This document shows positions 16,128 to 25,787 of a stretch of 64,000 nt of DNA, one piece after another. Both the position numbers and the translations under genes were made by a program. Every line of letters begins with the position of its first letter. Position 1 is the stretch's first letter. Under the pieces are notes generated by a model that was not told where the DNA came from, ran no database searches, and worked only from the letters and a program-made list of their open reading frames with translations. This DNA comes from Brevibacterium casei CIP 102111 (GTDB lineage: Bacteria; Actinomycetota; Actinomycetes; Actinomycetales; Brevibacteriaceae): contig NZ_FXZC01000003.1 of the NCBI RefSeq assembly GCF_900169275.1, positions 248,001 through 312,000 on the forward strand, in the 5' to 3' direction.

Positions 16128-17510
16128 ATGGCGCAGGCCCACCCCCATCCTTCCGCGACCGGCGAGTCGAGCTCCCCGTCAGAGAAGACCGGTCCGCCCC
16201 GGGAGAGCGCTGCCGACCGCCGGGAATGGCGGAAGATGCGCCGGCACATCCGGCCGACGACGATGTGGGACGTCCCGCTGCGCCTTCTCATCGCCTCGGT
16301 GGTCCTCGGTCTGCTCACCCCGCTCGTCGACCGCGGACTCGCCCAGGTCTTCTCCCCGTATCCGGATCTCGACTCCGGCAGCGTCGCCTCGCTGCTCGGG
16401 ATCATCTCCGGTGCCATGGTCACGCTGGCCGGTCTTGCATTCGCCGCCCTGACGACGGCGATGAGCCTGGGGATCACGACGATGTCCGTGCGCCTGGCGC
16501 CCCTCCTCCAGAGCGACCGCGTCGTTCAATGGGCCCTGGGTTCCTTCGTCGCCACCTTCGTCTATTCGCTGCTCATCGCCCTGAGCATCGCCCTCGGCGA
16601 GGACAGCTACAAACCGTGGACGGGCACCGTCGGAGCCGTCCTCGTCACCCTCGCCTGCGCGGTGATGTTCCTCGCCTTCGTCGTGCGCGTGTGCACACTG
16701 CTCAACTCCGGGGCGCTGCTGCGCCGACTCGCCCGTGACGGGTGGAAGGCCCTGCGCTTCTCCCCGGACCGATTCCACACCCACGCCGTCGCCGTCTCCG
16801 AACGCTCGGTGCCCGACGGCCACCTCGTCCGACGTCGACACTACGGCTCCGGCGGCGACGCTCTGCTCGCCGTCAACACTCCTCGTCTGCTCGACTTCGA
16901 GGACGCGTGGGGATGCACGATCGAACTCGTGCCCACGGTGGGAACCCCGGTGCCCGTCCACACCCTGCTCTTCCGGACGAGTGAGGCGCTGACGAGCAGA
17001 CAGGAGGCCGAACTCGAGAAAGCGGTGGCCTTCGGCGACATCGAATCCCCGGAGAACGGTCCCTTCGGGGCGATCCGCACGATCTCCGACATCGCGCTCA
17101 AGGCGCTCTCGCCGGCGGTCAACGACCCGTCCCGAGCAGTCCAGGCGCTCGACCAGATCGAGGCGATCCTCATCCGGCTCTCACCGATGATCGACGCTCA
17201 GGAGAAGGAGCTCGCCTCCCGTCCCGACGCGTCGGTGCTGCGCGACTGGATGCGCAGCTGGGCGGAGTACGTCGCCGCCGCCACCGACGAGATCCGCCAG
17301 TTCGGAACGACCTCGATCCAGATCCAGCGCCGCCTGCGCGCGCTCTTCGCCGATCTCGCCTCGATCTGTCCGGCATCCCAACATCAGGCGCTCAGCGAAC
17401 GTGTGGCCGTCCTCGACCGGGGCACCGACCGGTGGTGGGACGACCCGCTCGATCGCCGGCTCTCAACCGTCGCCGACCCCGAGGGCATCGGCGGGGCCGA
17501 ACGGAACTGA
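16128..17510 (+). CDS. DUF2254 integral membrane protein, 460 aa
   Basis: Predicted inner-membrane protein of the DUF2254 family. Four TM helices occupy residues ~45-190 (PLRLLIASVVLGLLTPLVDR, LGIISGAMVTLAGLAFAALT, WALGSFVATFVYSLLIALSI, GAVLVTLACAVMFLAFVVRV). The soluble C-terminal domain contains the family signature FGAIRTISDIALKALSPAVN-DP. The first 40 residues are a Ser/Pro-rich disordered start. AAGGAGG precedes ATG 16128. Function unknown; convergent with cardiolipin synthase, with no shared transcript. Confidence 0.88.
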   Translation: MAQAHPHPSATGESSSPSEKTGPPRESAADRREWRKMRRHIRPTTMWDVPLRLLIASVVLGLLTPLVDRGLAQVFSPYPDLDSGSVASLLGIISGAMVTLAGLAFAALTTAMSLGITTMSVRLAPLLQSDRVVQWALGSFVATFVYSLLIALSIALGEDSYKPWTGTVGAVLVTLACAVMFLAFVVRVCTLLNSGALLRRLARDGWKALRFSPDRFHTHAVAVSERSVPDGHLVRRRHYGSGGDALLAVNTPRLLDFEDAWGCTIELVPTVGTPVPVHTLLFRTSEALTSRQEAELEKAVAFGDIESPENGPFGAIRTISDIALKALSPAVNDPSRAVQALDQIEAILIRLSPMIDAQEKELASRPDASVLRDWMRSWAEYVAAATDEIRQFGTTSIQIQRRLRALFADLASICPASQHQALSERVAVLDRGTDRWWDDPLDRRLSTVADPEGIGGAERN

Positions 17511-17566
17511 GCCGCCGCCTCGGCGAGAGGGGTACCGATCCTGTTGGGACCGCGGTCATCCGCGCC

Positions 17567-19054
17567 TCACGCGAGCGCCGACATCAGCCGCATCGCCGAC
17601 TCCATGTACTTCCGCGTCCACGGCCGCTGCATCCACTCCTCGAGGGTGAGCTCGTGGCTCTTCTCCCGGTAGTCGTCGATGACCGCGGAGATGTCGCCCA
17701 CCAGGTTGCCGCCGGTGGTGAGCAGGCTGATCTCGTAGTTGAGCCCGAAGGAGCGCATGTCCATGTTCGATGAGCCCATGACCCCGTACTTCCCGTCGAC
17801 GACGAAGCACTTCGTGTGGAGGACCGCGGGCTTGGGGTAGAGGAAGATGCGCACACCCGCCTCGAGCAGCGCCTGATAGTACGAGGCCTGGGCGCGGCCG
17901 ACGACGTACTGGTCGGCCTCCTCGCTGACGTAGAGCTCGACGTCGACGCCCCGGTAGGAGGCGGTGTTGATGGCCGCGAGCAGCGACTCGTCGGGGATGA
18001 AGTAGGGACTGACGATCGAGAGCTTCTCCTGCGCGAGGTAGAAGAGGGAGTTGAAGACCTTGAGGTTGGGCTCGGTGGTGAACCCCGGCCCCGAGGGCAC
18101 GAGCTGCATCCCGCAGACGTCTCCCCCGACGTCGGGGACCTCGACGCCCCACACGTAGTCGCGGATGCCGAGCTCCTCCCCGCTCTCGGTGTACCAGTCC
18201 GTGGCGAAGACGGCTTCGATCGTCGCGACGATCTCCCCGCTGACCTCGACCATGATGTCGTGCCAGTGCCGCCCGACCTTGATGTTCGCCTTCATGTCGT
18301 AGCTCGAGTCGATCATGTTCTGCGAGCCCATCATCGCCCGCTTGCCGTCGACGACGAGGAGTTTGCGGTGGTTGCGCAGGTCGATGCGCCGCGCCTTGCC
18401 CTGCCACGGGATGAACGGGAGCATGAGGTGCCATTCGATCCCGGCCGCGGTCAGACGCTTGCCGAGCGAATGGAATCCCGGGTACTTCCGCGATCCGATG
18501 TGGTCGTAGAGGACGCGCACGTGCACTCCGCGGGCGGCTGCCCGCTTGAGCGCTTCGAAGAAGACGTCTGTCGTCCTATCCCAGGCCATGATGTAGATCT
18601 CGACGTGGACGTAGTTCTCGGCTCCGTCGACGAGTTCGGCCATCCGCTCGATCGTCCGGTCGTAGTCCATGCTGATGCCGTGGTTGGTCCCGGTGACCAT
18701 GGGCAGTTCGGTGAGGTTGCGGGCGAGTTCGGCGATGAGGTCGAAGTCGCGCGGCGCCTTGAGCGACGGCGGGACATCGGGCAGGTCGTCGGCGCCCTTG
18801 TGCATGAGTTCGTTCGCCATCGCCTGGATGCGCGCCCGCCTGCGGTTGATGTAGGGGCTGCCGATGAGGAGGAAGAGGGGGATGCCGACGATGGGCAGGA
18901 AGAGGATGAGGAGCAGCCACGCCGATGACGACGACGGCCGCCGGTTCTCCGGGACGACGCCGATGGCGATGATCTTGACGATGTACTCGATGACGATCCA
19001 GGTCACCGACAGCACCGTCGTCCAGTTGATCGACGACCAGTCGATGGGCTCCAT
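17567..19054 (-). CDS. cls: Cardiolipin synthase (PLD superfamily), 495 aa
   Basis: Membrane enzyme making cardiolipin from phosphatidylglycerol. Two N-terminal TM helices (VLSVTWIVIEYIVKIIAIGV, SAWLLLILFLPIVGIPLFLL) precede two phospholipase-D HKD motifs: NHRKLLVVDGKRAMMGSQN mid-protein and HTKCFVVDGKYGVMGSSN near the C-terminus. Each carries the His and Lys of the active site, and the downstream SYDMK and RSFGLNYE patterns match. At 495 aa it is a usual ClsA-type length. It is transcribed alone; the unit upstream (acyl-CoA dehydrogenase) is closed off by the hairpin at 19100-19158. Confidence 0.95.
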   Translation of the reverse strand: MEPIDWSSINWTTVLSVTWIVIEYIVKIIAIGVVPENRRPSSSSAWLLLILFLPIVGIPLFLLIGSPYINRRRARIQAMANELMHKGADDLPDVPPSLKAPRDFDLIAELARNLTELPMVTGTNHGISMDYDRTIERMAELVDGAENYVHVEIYIMAWDRTTDVFFEALKRAAARGVHVRVLYDHIGSRKYPGFHSLGKRLTAAGIEWHLMLPFIPWQGKARRIDLRNHRKLLVVDGKRAMMGSQNMIDSSYDMKANIKVGRHWHDIMVEVSGEIVATIEAVFATDWYTESGEELGIRDYVWGVEVPDVGGDVCGMQLVPSGPGFTTEPNLKVFNSLFYLAQEKLSIVSPYFIPDESLLAAINTASYRGVDVELYVSEEADQYVVGRAQASYYQALLEAGVRIFLYPKPAVLHTKCFVVDGKYGVMGSSNMDMRSFGLNYEISLLTTGGNLVGDISAVIDDYREKSHELTLEEWMQRPWTRKYMESAMRLMSALA

Positions 19055-19099
19055 CCGCGACCTCCGTTCCTCGGTTGAGGTCCACCCTAACCGGACGAA

Positions 19100-19158
19100 C
19101 CCCTCGCCGAGGCGGTCCGCCGCTCCGTACGGAACGACGGGACCGCCTCGGCGAGGGG
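19100..19158. terminator. Perfect 19-bp inverted repeat, terminator
   Basis: CCCCTCGCCGAGGCGGTCC at 19100-19118 pairs perfectly with GGACCGCCTCGGCGAGGGG at 19140-19158. It sits after the acyl-CoA dehydrogenase stop on the leftward transcript and before the cls start. Each arm contains the decamer GCCGAGGCGG, which is iterated across the host part of the window. Confidence 0.75.
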
Positions 19159-19214
19159 TGGGTGGTGCGACTCCGGCGCAGAGACCGGGAGGGTCACCTC
19201 AAGGTCACGAGATC

Positions 19215-20390
19215 TCAGAGTCCGAGTTCGCGGGCGATGAGCATGAGCTGGACCTCGGTCGTGCCCTCGCCGACCTCGAGGATCTTCGAGTCGCGGTAGT
19301 GGCGGGCGACGAGGTATTCGTTCATGAAGCCGTAGCCGCCGTGGATCTGCGTGGCGTCGCGGGCGTTGTCCATCGCCGCGTCGCCGGCGATCATCTTCGC
19401 GATCGCCGCCTCCTTCTTGAACGGCAGGCCTGCGAGCATCCGGGAGGCCGCGAGGTAGTAGGCGGTGCGGGCTGCGACGACGCGGGCCTCCATGCGGGCG
19501 ATCTTGAACTGGATGCCCTGGAAGTCGGCGATCGCATGCCCGAACGCCTGCCGGTCCTTCGCGTACTTCACAGATTCGTCGACGCAGCCCTGGGCGGCGC
19601 CGACGGAGAGCGCGGCGACGGCGATGCGGCCCTCGTCGAGGATGCGGAGGAAGTTCGCGTAGCCGCGGCCGCGTTCGCCGAGCAGGTTCGCCTCGGGGAC
19701 CTCGACGTTGTCGAAGGTGAGCGGGTGGGTGTCCGAGGAGTTCCAGCCGACCTTGTCATACGCGGGTTCGGCGGTGAAGCCGGGGGTGCCGGCGGGGATC
19801 ATGATCGTCGAGATCTCCGGGACCTCACGACCCGACTTCGAGGTCTTCGTCCCGGTCACGGCGGTGGCGGTGACGAGGCGGGTGATGTCGGTGCCCGAGT
19901 TCGTGATGAAGGACTTCGAGCCGTTGATCGTCCACGTGCCGTTCTCCAGCGTCGCCTTCGTCCGGGTGCCGCCGGCATCGGAGCCGGCCTCGGGTTCGGT
20001 GAGACCGAAGGCGGCCAGCCCCGAGCCGTCGGTGAGCTTCGGCAGCCACTCCTGCTTCTGCTCCTCGGTGCCGAACCGGTAGATCGGCATCGCGCCGAGG
20101 GAGACCCCGGCCTCGAGGGTGATCGCGAGTGACTGGTTGACACGGGCGATCTCCTCGATCGCCAGGCACAGGGCGAAGTAGTCCCCGCCCATGCCGCCGT
20201 ACTCCTCGTCGAAGGGCAGGCCGAAGAGGCCCATCTGCCCCATCTTGGCAACGAGGGCGTAGGGGAACTCGTGCTTGGCGTCGAGTTCGGCGCTGACGGG
20301 GGCGACCTCCTCGTCGGCGAACTTCGCCACGCCCTGGCGCAGGTCTTCGTACTCCTCGGGCAGCATGCCCGGTGCGAATGCGGTGGTCAT
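19215..20390 (-). CDS. Acyl-CoA dehydrogenase, 391 aa
   Basis: FAD-dependent acyl-CoA dehydrogenase. Key segments are FGLTEPEAGSDAGGTRTKA and INGSKSFITNSGTD (FAD/substrate contacts), RQAFGHAIADFQGIQFKIA, and IHGGYGFMNEYLVARHYRDS. The canonical catalytic Glu is in EVGEGTTEVQ at the C-terminus. True isovaleryl-CoA dehydrogenases usually have Gly/Ala there and a Glu in another helix, so despite the carboxylase neighbours this is more likely a short-chain, methyl-branched or citronellyl-type enzyme. Start ATG 20390 has AAGGAG; an in-frame ATG at 20420 overlaps the carboxylase stop and is the alternative. It is the third gene of the operon. Confidence 0.9.
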   Translation of the reverse strand: MTTAFAPGMLPEEYEDLRQGVAKFADEEVAPVSAELDAKHEFPYALVAKMGQMGLFGLPFDEEYGGMGGDYFALCLAIEEIARVNQSLAITLEAGVSLGAMPIYRFGTEEQKQEWLPKLTDGSGLAAFGLTEPEAGSDAGGTRTKATLENGTWTINGSKSFITNSGTDITRLVTATAVTGTKTSKSGREVPEISTIMIPAGTPGFTAEPAYDKVGWNSSDTHPLTFDNVEVPEANLLGERGRGYANFLRILDEGRIAVAALSVGAAQGCVDESVKYAKDRQAFGHAIADFQGIQFKIARMEARVVAARTAYYLAASRMLAGLPFKKEAAIAKMIAGDAAMDNARDATQIHGGYGFMNEYLVARHYRDSKILEVGEGTTEVQLMLIARELGL

Positions 20391-20416
20391 GGTGGTCTCC
20401 TTGGTGGGTGCGGTGG

Positions 20417-22450
20417 TCATCGGTCGGTGTTCGCGGGGGCGGTGTCGGCGGTGTCGTCGACGACGGCTGAGTCTGCGGTGTCGTCGACGACGGTGGCGAG
20501 CACCTCGTCGAGGGCGACCTGGGCTCCCGGCACTGCGGTGACGGTGACGGTGCCGGCCGCGGGGGCGGTGAGCACGTGCTCCATCTTCATCGCCTCGACG
20601 ACGACGATCGCATCGCCCGCCTCGACGTGGTCGCCGGAGTCGACGCGGACCTCGACGACGGATCCGGGCATGGGGGCGAGCACCTCGGCGCCGCCCTCGC
20701 CCGGGGTGAGCGAGGTGTCGGCCTGGGTGCGGGTGAAGACGTGGATGCCCCGGTCCCCCGCCACCCAGATCGTCCGGTCGCGGGCGTCGGAGAAGACCCT
20801 CCCGGTGTGCTGGACGCCGTCGACGAGGACGTGCCAGATCCCGTCGTCATCGACGACGACGTCGTCGACGCGGCTCTCCACGTGCACGGACTCCCCGTCG
20901 ACGGTGAGGTCGACCGTGGGCCGGAAGTCCGGACGGGAGGTGCGGAAGGTCCGCGGCCCTGCCCACGCCGAGGCGGCGCCCGCCATCGCGAGCGTGTCCG
21001 CGGTCAACTCCCCGGTGATCTCCGCGCCCGCCCGACCCTGGGTCGCGAGCACGGCGGCGACGGCGAACTGCCGGTCGATGTCCGTGGCCGTGTGGGCGAG
21101 CTGCTCCTCGCCGAGGCGGTCGATGAGCGAGGTGTCGAGGTCACCGGCGGCGACCTCGGGCAGGGTGATGAGGGTGCGGAGGAAGTCGATGTTCGTCACG
21201 ACACCCGGCACAGCCGAGGCGGCCAGTGCCGACTCGAGTCGGTCGAGAGCGGTCGCCCGGTCGGGTCCGGTGGCGATGAGCTTGGCGATCATCGGGTCGT
21301 AGTCGGAGGCGACTGCCTGGCCGGCTTCGAGGCCGTTGTCGACGCGGATGCCCTCGCCGTTCGGGAAGACGACGTCGATCGCGCGGCCGCCGGTCGGCAG
21401 GAAGCCGCGGGCGGGATCCTCGGCGTAGATGCGGGCCTCGACGGAGTGGCCGGTGAGCGTGATGTCGTCCTGGCTCAGCGGCAGCTCCTCGCCGGCGCCG
21501 ACGCGCAGCTGGAGTTCGACGAGGTCGACCCCGGTGACCTCCTCGGTGACGGGGTGCTCGACCTGGAGGCGGGTGTTCATCTCCATGAAGAAGAACTCGT
21601 CGGGACGGTCGGCGCCGACGATGAACTCGACGGTGCCGGCACCCCGGTAGCCGACCGAGCGGGCCGTCTCGATCGCGGCCTCACCGATCCGGGCCCGCGT
21701 CTCGTCGTCGAGGAGCGCCGACGGCGCTTCCTCGATGACCTTCTGGTGGCGGCGCTGGAGCGAGCATTCGCGTTCGCCGAGGTGGATGACGTTCCCGTGC
21801 GCATCGGCCATGACCTGGACCTCGATGTGGCGCGGGGTGGCGACGAGGCGTTCGAGGAAGAGCGTGTCGTCGCCGAAGGAGTTCTGGGCCTCACGGCGGG
21901 CGGTCTTGAGTGCGGCCGGGAGTTCGGAGGGCTCGAAGACGGCGTGCATGCCCTTGCCGCCGCCTCCGGCGGAGGGCTTGATGAGGACGGGGAAGCCGAT
22001 GTCGCTGGCGGCGGAGATGAGCGCCTCGTCGGAGGACCCGGCGTCCTTCGTGCCCGGCACGAGGGGGACGCCGCGAGCGGAGACCGCCTGCTTCGCGGTG
22101 ATCTTGTCGCCCATCGTCCGGATCGCCTCGGGGCCGGGGCCGAGGAAGACGATGCCCGCGGCATCGCACGCGGCGGAGAAGTCGGCGTTCTCGGAGAGGA
22201 ACCCGTAGCCGGGGTGGATGGCCTCTGCTCCCGTCGCCTTCGCGGCGGCGATGACCTTGTCGATGTCGAGGTAGGACTCGCTCGCCTGGGCGGGGCCGAG
22301 GCGCACGGCGGTGTCGGCGGCTCTCACGTGGGCGGCGTGGGCGTCGGCGTCGGAGTAGACGGCGACGGTGCGGATGCCCAGCCGCTTGGCGGTGCGGATG
22401 ACGCGCAGGGCGATCTCGCCGCGGTTGGCGATGAGGATGGTGTCGAACAT
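20417..22450 (-). CDS. accA1: Acyl-CoA carboxylase alpha chain (biotin carboxylase + BCCP; MCC-like), 677 aa
   Basis: The biotin carboxylase half begins MFDTILIANRGEIALRVIRT. It includes the ATP-grasp glycine loop KPSAGGGGKGMHAV, ERLVATPRHIEVQVMADAHG, ECSLQRRHQKVIEEAPS and EMNTRLQVEHPVTE. The middle BT-type domain leads to a C-terminal biotinyl domain with EAMKMEHVL (biotin on Lys). With the beta subunit upstream and an acyl-CoA dehydrogenase downstream, 3-methylcrotonyl-CoA carboxylation in leucine breakdown is the best guess. Geranyl- or other methyl-branched acyl-CoA remains possible. The ATG lies seven bases after the beta-subunit stop. Confidence 0.92.
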   Translation of the reverse strand: MFDTILIANRGEIALRVIRTAKRLGIRTVAVYSDADAHAAHVRAADTAVRLGPAQASESYLDIDKVIAAAKATGAEAIHPGYGFLSENADFSAACDAAGIVFLGPGPEAIRTMGDKITAKQAVSARGVPLVPGTKDAGSSDEALISAASDIGFPVLIKPSAGGGGKGMHAVFEPSELPAALKTARREAQNSFGDDTLFLERLVATPRHIEVQVMADAHGNVIHLGERECSLQRRHQKVIEEAPSALLDDETRARIGEAAIETARSVGYRGAGTVEFIVGADRPDEFFFMEMNTRLQVEHPVTEEVTGVDLVELQLRVGAGEELPLSQDDITLTGHSVEARIYAEDPARGFLPTGGRAIDVVFPNGEGIRVDNGLEAGQAVASDYDPMIAKLIATGPDRATALDRLESALAASAVPGVVTNIDFLRTLITLPEVAAGDLDTSLIDRLGEEQLAHTATDIDRQFAVAAVLATQGRAGAEITGELTADTLAMAGAASAWAGPRTFRTSRPDFRPTVDLTVDGESVHVESRVDDVVVDDDGIWHVLVDGVQHTGRVFSDARDRTIWVAGDRGIHVFTRTQADTSLTPGEGGAEVLAPMPGSVVEVRVDSGDHVEAGDAIVVVEAMKMEHVLTAPAAGTVTVTAVPGAQVALDEVLATVVDDTADSAVVDDTADTAPANTDR

Positions 22451-22457
22451 AGTCAGC

Positions 22458-24071
22458 TCACATTCTGAAGACGCCGTAGCCGTCGGCATCGAGCGGCCGA
22501 CCAAGGGGCGAGAAGCGGGCGAGGTCGAGGGCGAGCGCGAGGATCCCGCGGGTGTCTTGAGGTTCGATGATCCCGTCGTCCCAGAGTCGCGCGGTCGAGT
22601 AGTACGGGTTGCCCTGGGCTTCGTACTGGTCGCGGATGGGCTGCTTGAACGCGTCTTCGTCCTCCGCCGACCAGGTCTCCCCGCGGGCTTCGATCTGGTC
22701 GCGCTTGACGGTCGAGAGCACGCTCGCCGCCTGTTCGCCGCCCATCACGGAGATCCGGGCGTTCGGCCACATCCAGAGGAACCGCGGCGAGTAGGCGCGG
22801 CCGCACATCGAGTAGTTGCCGGCGCCGAAGGACCCGCCGATGACGACGGTGAACTTCGGGACGCGGGCGGTGGCGACGGCGTTGACCATCTTCGCGCCGT
22901 GCTTGGCGATGCCGCCGGCTTCGTAGTCGCGGCCGACCATGAAGCCGGAGATGTTCTGGAGGAAGACGAGCGGGATCGTGCGCTGGTCGCAGAGTTCGAT
23001 GAAGTGTGCGCCCTTGACCGCGGATTCGCCGAAGAGGATGCCGTTGTTCGCGATGATCCCGACCGGATGGCCGTCGATGTGGGCGAAGCCGGTGACGAGG
23101 CTCGTGCCGTACTCGGCTTTGAACTCGTGGAACTTCGAGCCGTCGACGAGGCGGGCGATGACTTCGTGGACGTCGTAGGGGACCTTCGAGTCGACGGGGA
23201 CGACTGAGGTCAGCTCCTCCGGGGAGTGCAGCGGCTCCTCGGGGGCGATGACCTCCCAATTCGGTGCCGGCTTCGGCCCGAGTGTGGTGACGATGTCGCG
23301 CATGATCTCGAGCGCGTGGGAGTCGTTGGCCGCGAGGTGGTCGGTGACGCCGGAGACGCGGGAGTGGAGGGCTCCGCCGCCGAGGTCCTCGGCGCTGACG
23401 ACCTCACCGGTCGCGGCCTTGACCAGGGGTGGTCCGCCGAGGAAGATCGTGCCCTGCTCGGAGACGATGATCGTCTCGTCGGCCATCGCCGGGACGTAGG
23501 CGCCGCCGGCGGTCGAGGACCCCATCACGGCGGCGAGCTGCGGGATGCCGGCGGCGGACAGAGTGGCCTGGTTGTAGAAGATCCGCCCGAAGTGCTCTCG
23601 GTCGGGGAAGACGTCGTCCTGGTTGGGCAGGTTCGCCCCGCCGGAGTCGACGAGGTAGATGCACGGCAGCCGGTTGTCCTTGGCGATCTCCTGCGCGCGC
23701 AGGTGCTTCTTCACCGTCACCGGGTAGTACGTGCCGCCCTTGACGGTGGCGTCGTTGGCGACGATGACGCATTCGCGACCCGCCACCCGGCCGATGCCGG
23801 TGATGATGCCCGCTCCCGGGCTCGCATCGTCGTACATGCCGTTGGCGGCGAGCGGTGAGAGCTCGAGGAACGGGGTGCCCGGGTCGAGGAGCGCTTCGAC
23901 GCGGTCGCGGGGCAGAAGCTTGCCGCGGTCGACGTGCTTCTGCCGGGACTTCTCCGGACCGCCCAGGGCGGTGGCGCTGATGCGGTCCCGGAGTTCGGCG
24001 ATGAGTTCGGCGTGCGCCCCGGCGTTCGCCTCCCCTGTCGCCGGATTGACGGCAGTTCCCACTGCTCTCAT
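22458..24071 (-). CDS. accD1: Acyl-CoA carboxylase beta chain (carboxyltransferase; MCC-like), 537 aa
   Basis: Carboxyltransferase of the crotonase-like fold. [60 protein letters not shown] and [20 protein letters not shown] form the first oxyanion/CoA-binding half. The second half has [20 protein letters not shown] and [24 protein letters not shown], which match methylcrotonyl-CoA carboxylase beta rather than propionyl-CoA forms. ATG 24071 is preferred because GGGGAG lies five bases upstream; a GTG two codons earlier is possible. First gene of the operon, divergent from a TetR regulator. Confidence 0.93.
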   Translation of the reverse strand: MRAVGTAVNPATGEANAGAHAELIAELRDRISATALGGPEKSRQKHVDRGKLLPRDRVEALLDPGTPFLELSPLAANGMYDDASPGAGIITGIGRVAGRECVIVANDATVKGGTYYPVTVKKHLRAQEIAKDNRLPCIYLVDSGGANLPNQDDVFPDREHFGRIFYNQATLSAAGIPQLAAVMGSSTAGGAYVPAMADETIIVSEQGTIFLGGPPLVKAATGEVVSAEDLGGGALHSRVSGVTDHLAANDSHALEIMRDIVTTLGPKPAPNWEVIAPEEPLHSPEELTSVVPVDSKVPYDVHEVIARLVDGSKFHEFKAEYGTSLVTGFAHIDGHPVGIIANNGILFGESAVKGAHFIELCDQRTIPLVFLQNISGFMVGRDYEAGGIAKHGAKMVNAVATARVPKFTVVIGGSFGAGNYSMCGRAYSPRFLWMWPNARISVMGGEQAASVLSTVKRDQIEARGETWSAEDEDAFKQPIRDQYEAQGNPYYSTARLWDDGIIEPQDTRGILALALDLARFSPLGRPLDADGYGVFRM

Positions 24072-24086
24072 TCCCACTCCCCATTT

Positions 24087-24106
24087 CAGTTAATGGTTGT
24101 TAACTG
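24087..24106. promoter_or_regulatory. TetR-type operator upstream of the carboxylase operon
   Basis: CAGTTAATGGTTGTTAACTG is an inverted repeat with perfect 7-bp arms (CAGTTAA/TTAACTG) around a 6-bp centre. It sits 16 bp from the beta-subunit start and 72 bp from the divergent TetR start, well placed to shut both genes. The AT-rich site stands out from its GC-rich surroundings. Confidence 0.75.
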
Positions 24107-24177
24107 ACTGCTATGATACTGCCCACAGGGCGGGTGTGACAACGCCCACGACGACAAGGCCACTGGGAGGAGCGGGA

Positions 24178-24834
24178 ATGGCGGCGACGACGTCGACGCG
24201 GGCGGAGGCGAAGGCCGCCCGGCGCGAACAGCTGCTCACGGTCGCGAAGACGCTCTTCGCCCGGCACGGCTTCCATGGTGTGCGCCTCGACGACCTCGCG
24301 AAGGGGGCAGGGATCTCCGCGCCCGCGGTCTACCGGCACTTCGAGTCGAAGGAAGCGGTGCTCGAGGAGCTCCTCGTCGGGATCTCGGAGTACCTGCACG
24401 ACGGCGGTGTGGGGATCGTCGGCGCGCATTCCGCCGAGGACGCCTCCGACGCCGAGGCGCAGGCCTCCCCCGCCGAGGCGGCCTCGACGCTGCGCACGCT
24501 CGTCGACTTCCACATCGCCTTCGCGATGAGCGAGCCCGACCTCATCCGCATCCAGGACCGCGACTTCGCGGCCCTGCCCGAGTCCTCCCGCCGCACCGTC
24601 CGCCGCCTGCAGCGCCGATATGTCAGCCAGTGGGCGCAGGTCGCGACCCGAGTCCACCCGGAGTGGAGTCTCGAGGCCGCGACCGTGCGCGTCCACGCGG
24701 CGTTCGGAATGATGAATTCGACGCCGTATCAGGCCAGGGATTCGGGCGCCGAGGTGGTCCGCCGAGAGCTGCGGTCCGCCGTGTCCGCGGCGCTCGGGCT
24801 CCCGGCAGCCGATGAGGACGTCACGGAACGATGA
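24178..24834 (+). CDS. TetR-family regulator of the carboxylase operon, 218 aa
   Basis: The helix-turn-helix occupies residues ~15-60: REQLLTVAKTLFARHGFHGV, RLDDLAKGAGISAPAVYRHFESKEAVLEELL. The C-terminal domain, with FHIAFAMSEPDLIRIQDRDF and YVSQWAQVATRVHPEWS, resembles the regulators that sit beside methylcrotonyl-CoA/leucine genes in actinobacteria. ATG 24178 follows GGGAGGAG; an open extension upstream lacks support. Its 3' end overlaps the convergent MDR gene by 14 bases. The ligand is probably an acyl-CoA of the pathway (inference). Confidence 0.87.
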   Translation: MAATTSTRAEAKAARREQLLTVAKTLFARHGFHGVRLDDLAKGAGISAPAVYRHFESKEAVLEELLVGISEYLHDGGVGIVGAHSAEDASDAEAQASPAEAASTLRTLVDFHIAFAMSEPDLIRIQDRDFAALPESSRRTVRRLQRRYVSQWAQVATRVHPEWSLEAATVRVHAAFGMMNSTPYQARDSGAEVVRRELRSAVSAALGLPAADEDVTER

Positions 24835-25741
24835 CGAGCTTGCCCCGGGTGTGCCCCTCAGCGCTCGAACGGAACGCGTCGGCCACCTCGGCGAGGGGGA
24901 AGATCTGGTCGACCTCGACGCTGAGCTTTCCCGCGTCGACGAGCTCGGTCAGCCGGGCTGTCGTCGCCCCGTCGGGGCGGACCCAGATGTAGCGCCCGCC
25001 GTGCTCGGTCACCGAGGGGTCGGCGATCGAGGCATGCGCACCGTCGTCGGCGAGGACGGCGAGAGTGGTCTCGAGCTGACCGCCGACGAAATCGGCGACG
25101 GCGTCGACCGGACCGCCCGCGAGCTCGCGGACGCGGTCGGCGAGTCCCTCACCGTAGGTGATCGGTTCGGCGCCGAGTTCGCGGAGGTAGTGGTGGTTGC
25201 GTTCGGAGGCGGTGCCGATGACGCGGGCGCCGGCAGCCTTCGCAATCTGCACGGCCATGCTGCCGACCCCTCCGGCGGCGCCGTGGATGAGGACGGTCTT
25301 CCCGTCGAGGTCGCCGAGGGCGTCGAGGGTGCGCAGGGCGGTGTTGCCGGCCAGCGGCAGACCGCCGGCCTGCTCCCAGGTGAGCCCCGCGGGTTTCTTC
25401 GTCACGGCGTGGACGGGGACGGCGACCTTCTCGGCGAAGGTGCCGCCGCCGAGGACGTCCTTGCGGGCGTAGGCGACGACCTCGTCGCCGATCGAGAACT
25501 CGGGGGTGTCGAAGCCGAGGCCGATGACGGTGCCGGCGACGTCCCAGCCGGGGATGACGGGGAACTGGGTGGGGAGGAATCTGTCGAGACCGCCGCCGAC
25601 GAGCTTCCAGTCGACAGGGTTGACTCCGGCGGCCTTGACCTCGATGAGGACGGAGGCCGGTGGGACCTTGGGGTCGTCGATCTCTCGGACTTCGATGTCG
25701 TCGAAGTCGTCGGTGAACCGGTCGTAGACGGCAGCGCGCAT
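24821..25741 (-). CDS. Zinc-independent MDR oxidoreductase (quinone-reductase-like), 306 aa
   Basis: NADPH-dependent medium-chain reductase. The GroES-like N-terminal half includes VLIEVKAAGVNPVDWKLVGG and FPVIPGWDVAGTVIGLG. The Rossmann half has VLIHGAAGGVGSMAVQIAKA (the AxxGxxG nucleotide loop) and RVIGTASERNHHYLRELGAE. The Cys ligands of the structural and catalytic zinc are absent, as in quinone/enone reductases. At 306 aa the length is standard. The 3' end overlaps the TetR gene tail-to-tail. A perfect inverted repeat (25788-25814) lies upstream and may regulate it. Confidence 0.9.
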   Translation of the reverse strand: MRAAVYDRFTDDFDDIEVREIDDPKVPPASVLIEVKAAGVNPVDWKLVGGGLDRFLPTQFPVIPGWDVAGTVIGLGFDTPEFSIGDEVVAYARKDVLGGGTFAEKVAVPVHAVTKKPAGLTWEQAGGLPLAGNTALRTLDALGDLDGKTVLIHGAAGGVGSMAVQIAKAAGARVIGTASERNHHYLRELGAEPITYGEGLADRVRELAGGPVDAVADFVGGQLETTLAVLADDGAHASIADPSVTEHGGRYIWVRPDGATTARLTELVDAGKLSVEVDQIFPLAEVADAFRSSAEGHTRGKLVIVP

Positions 25742-25787
25742 GGTGTCTCCTCAGGCAGGGTGCGGAGTGAGATGTCTGGCCGCACCG

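Noticed and set aside
20576..22468. 630-codon plus-strand frame opposite the carboxylase alpha chain
   Set aside because: Antisense of a conserved enzyme; Gly/Asp/Val-rich with no domain.
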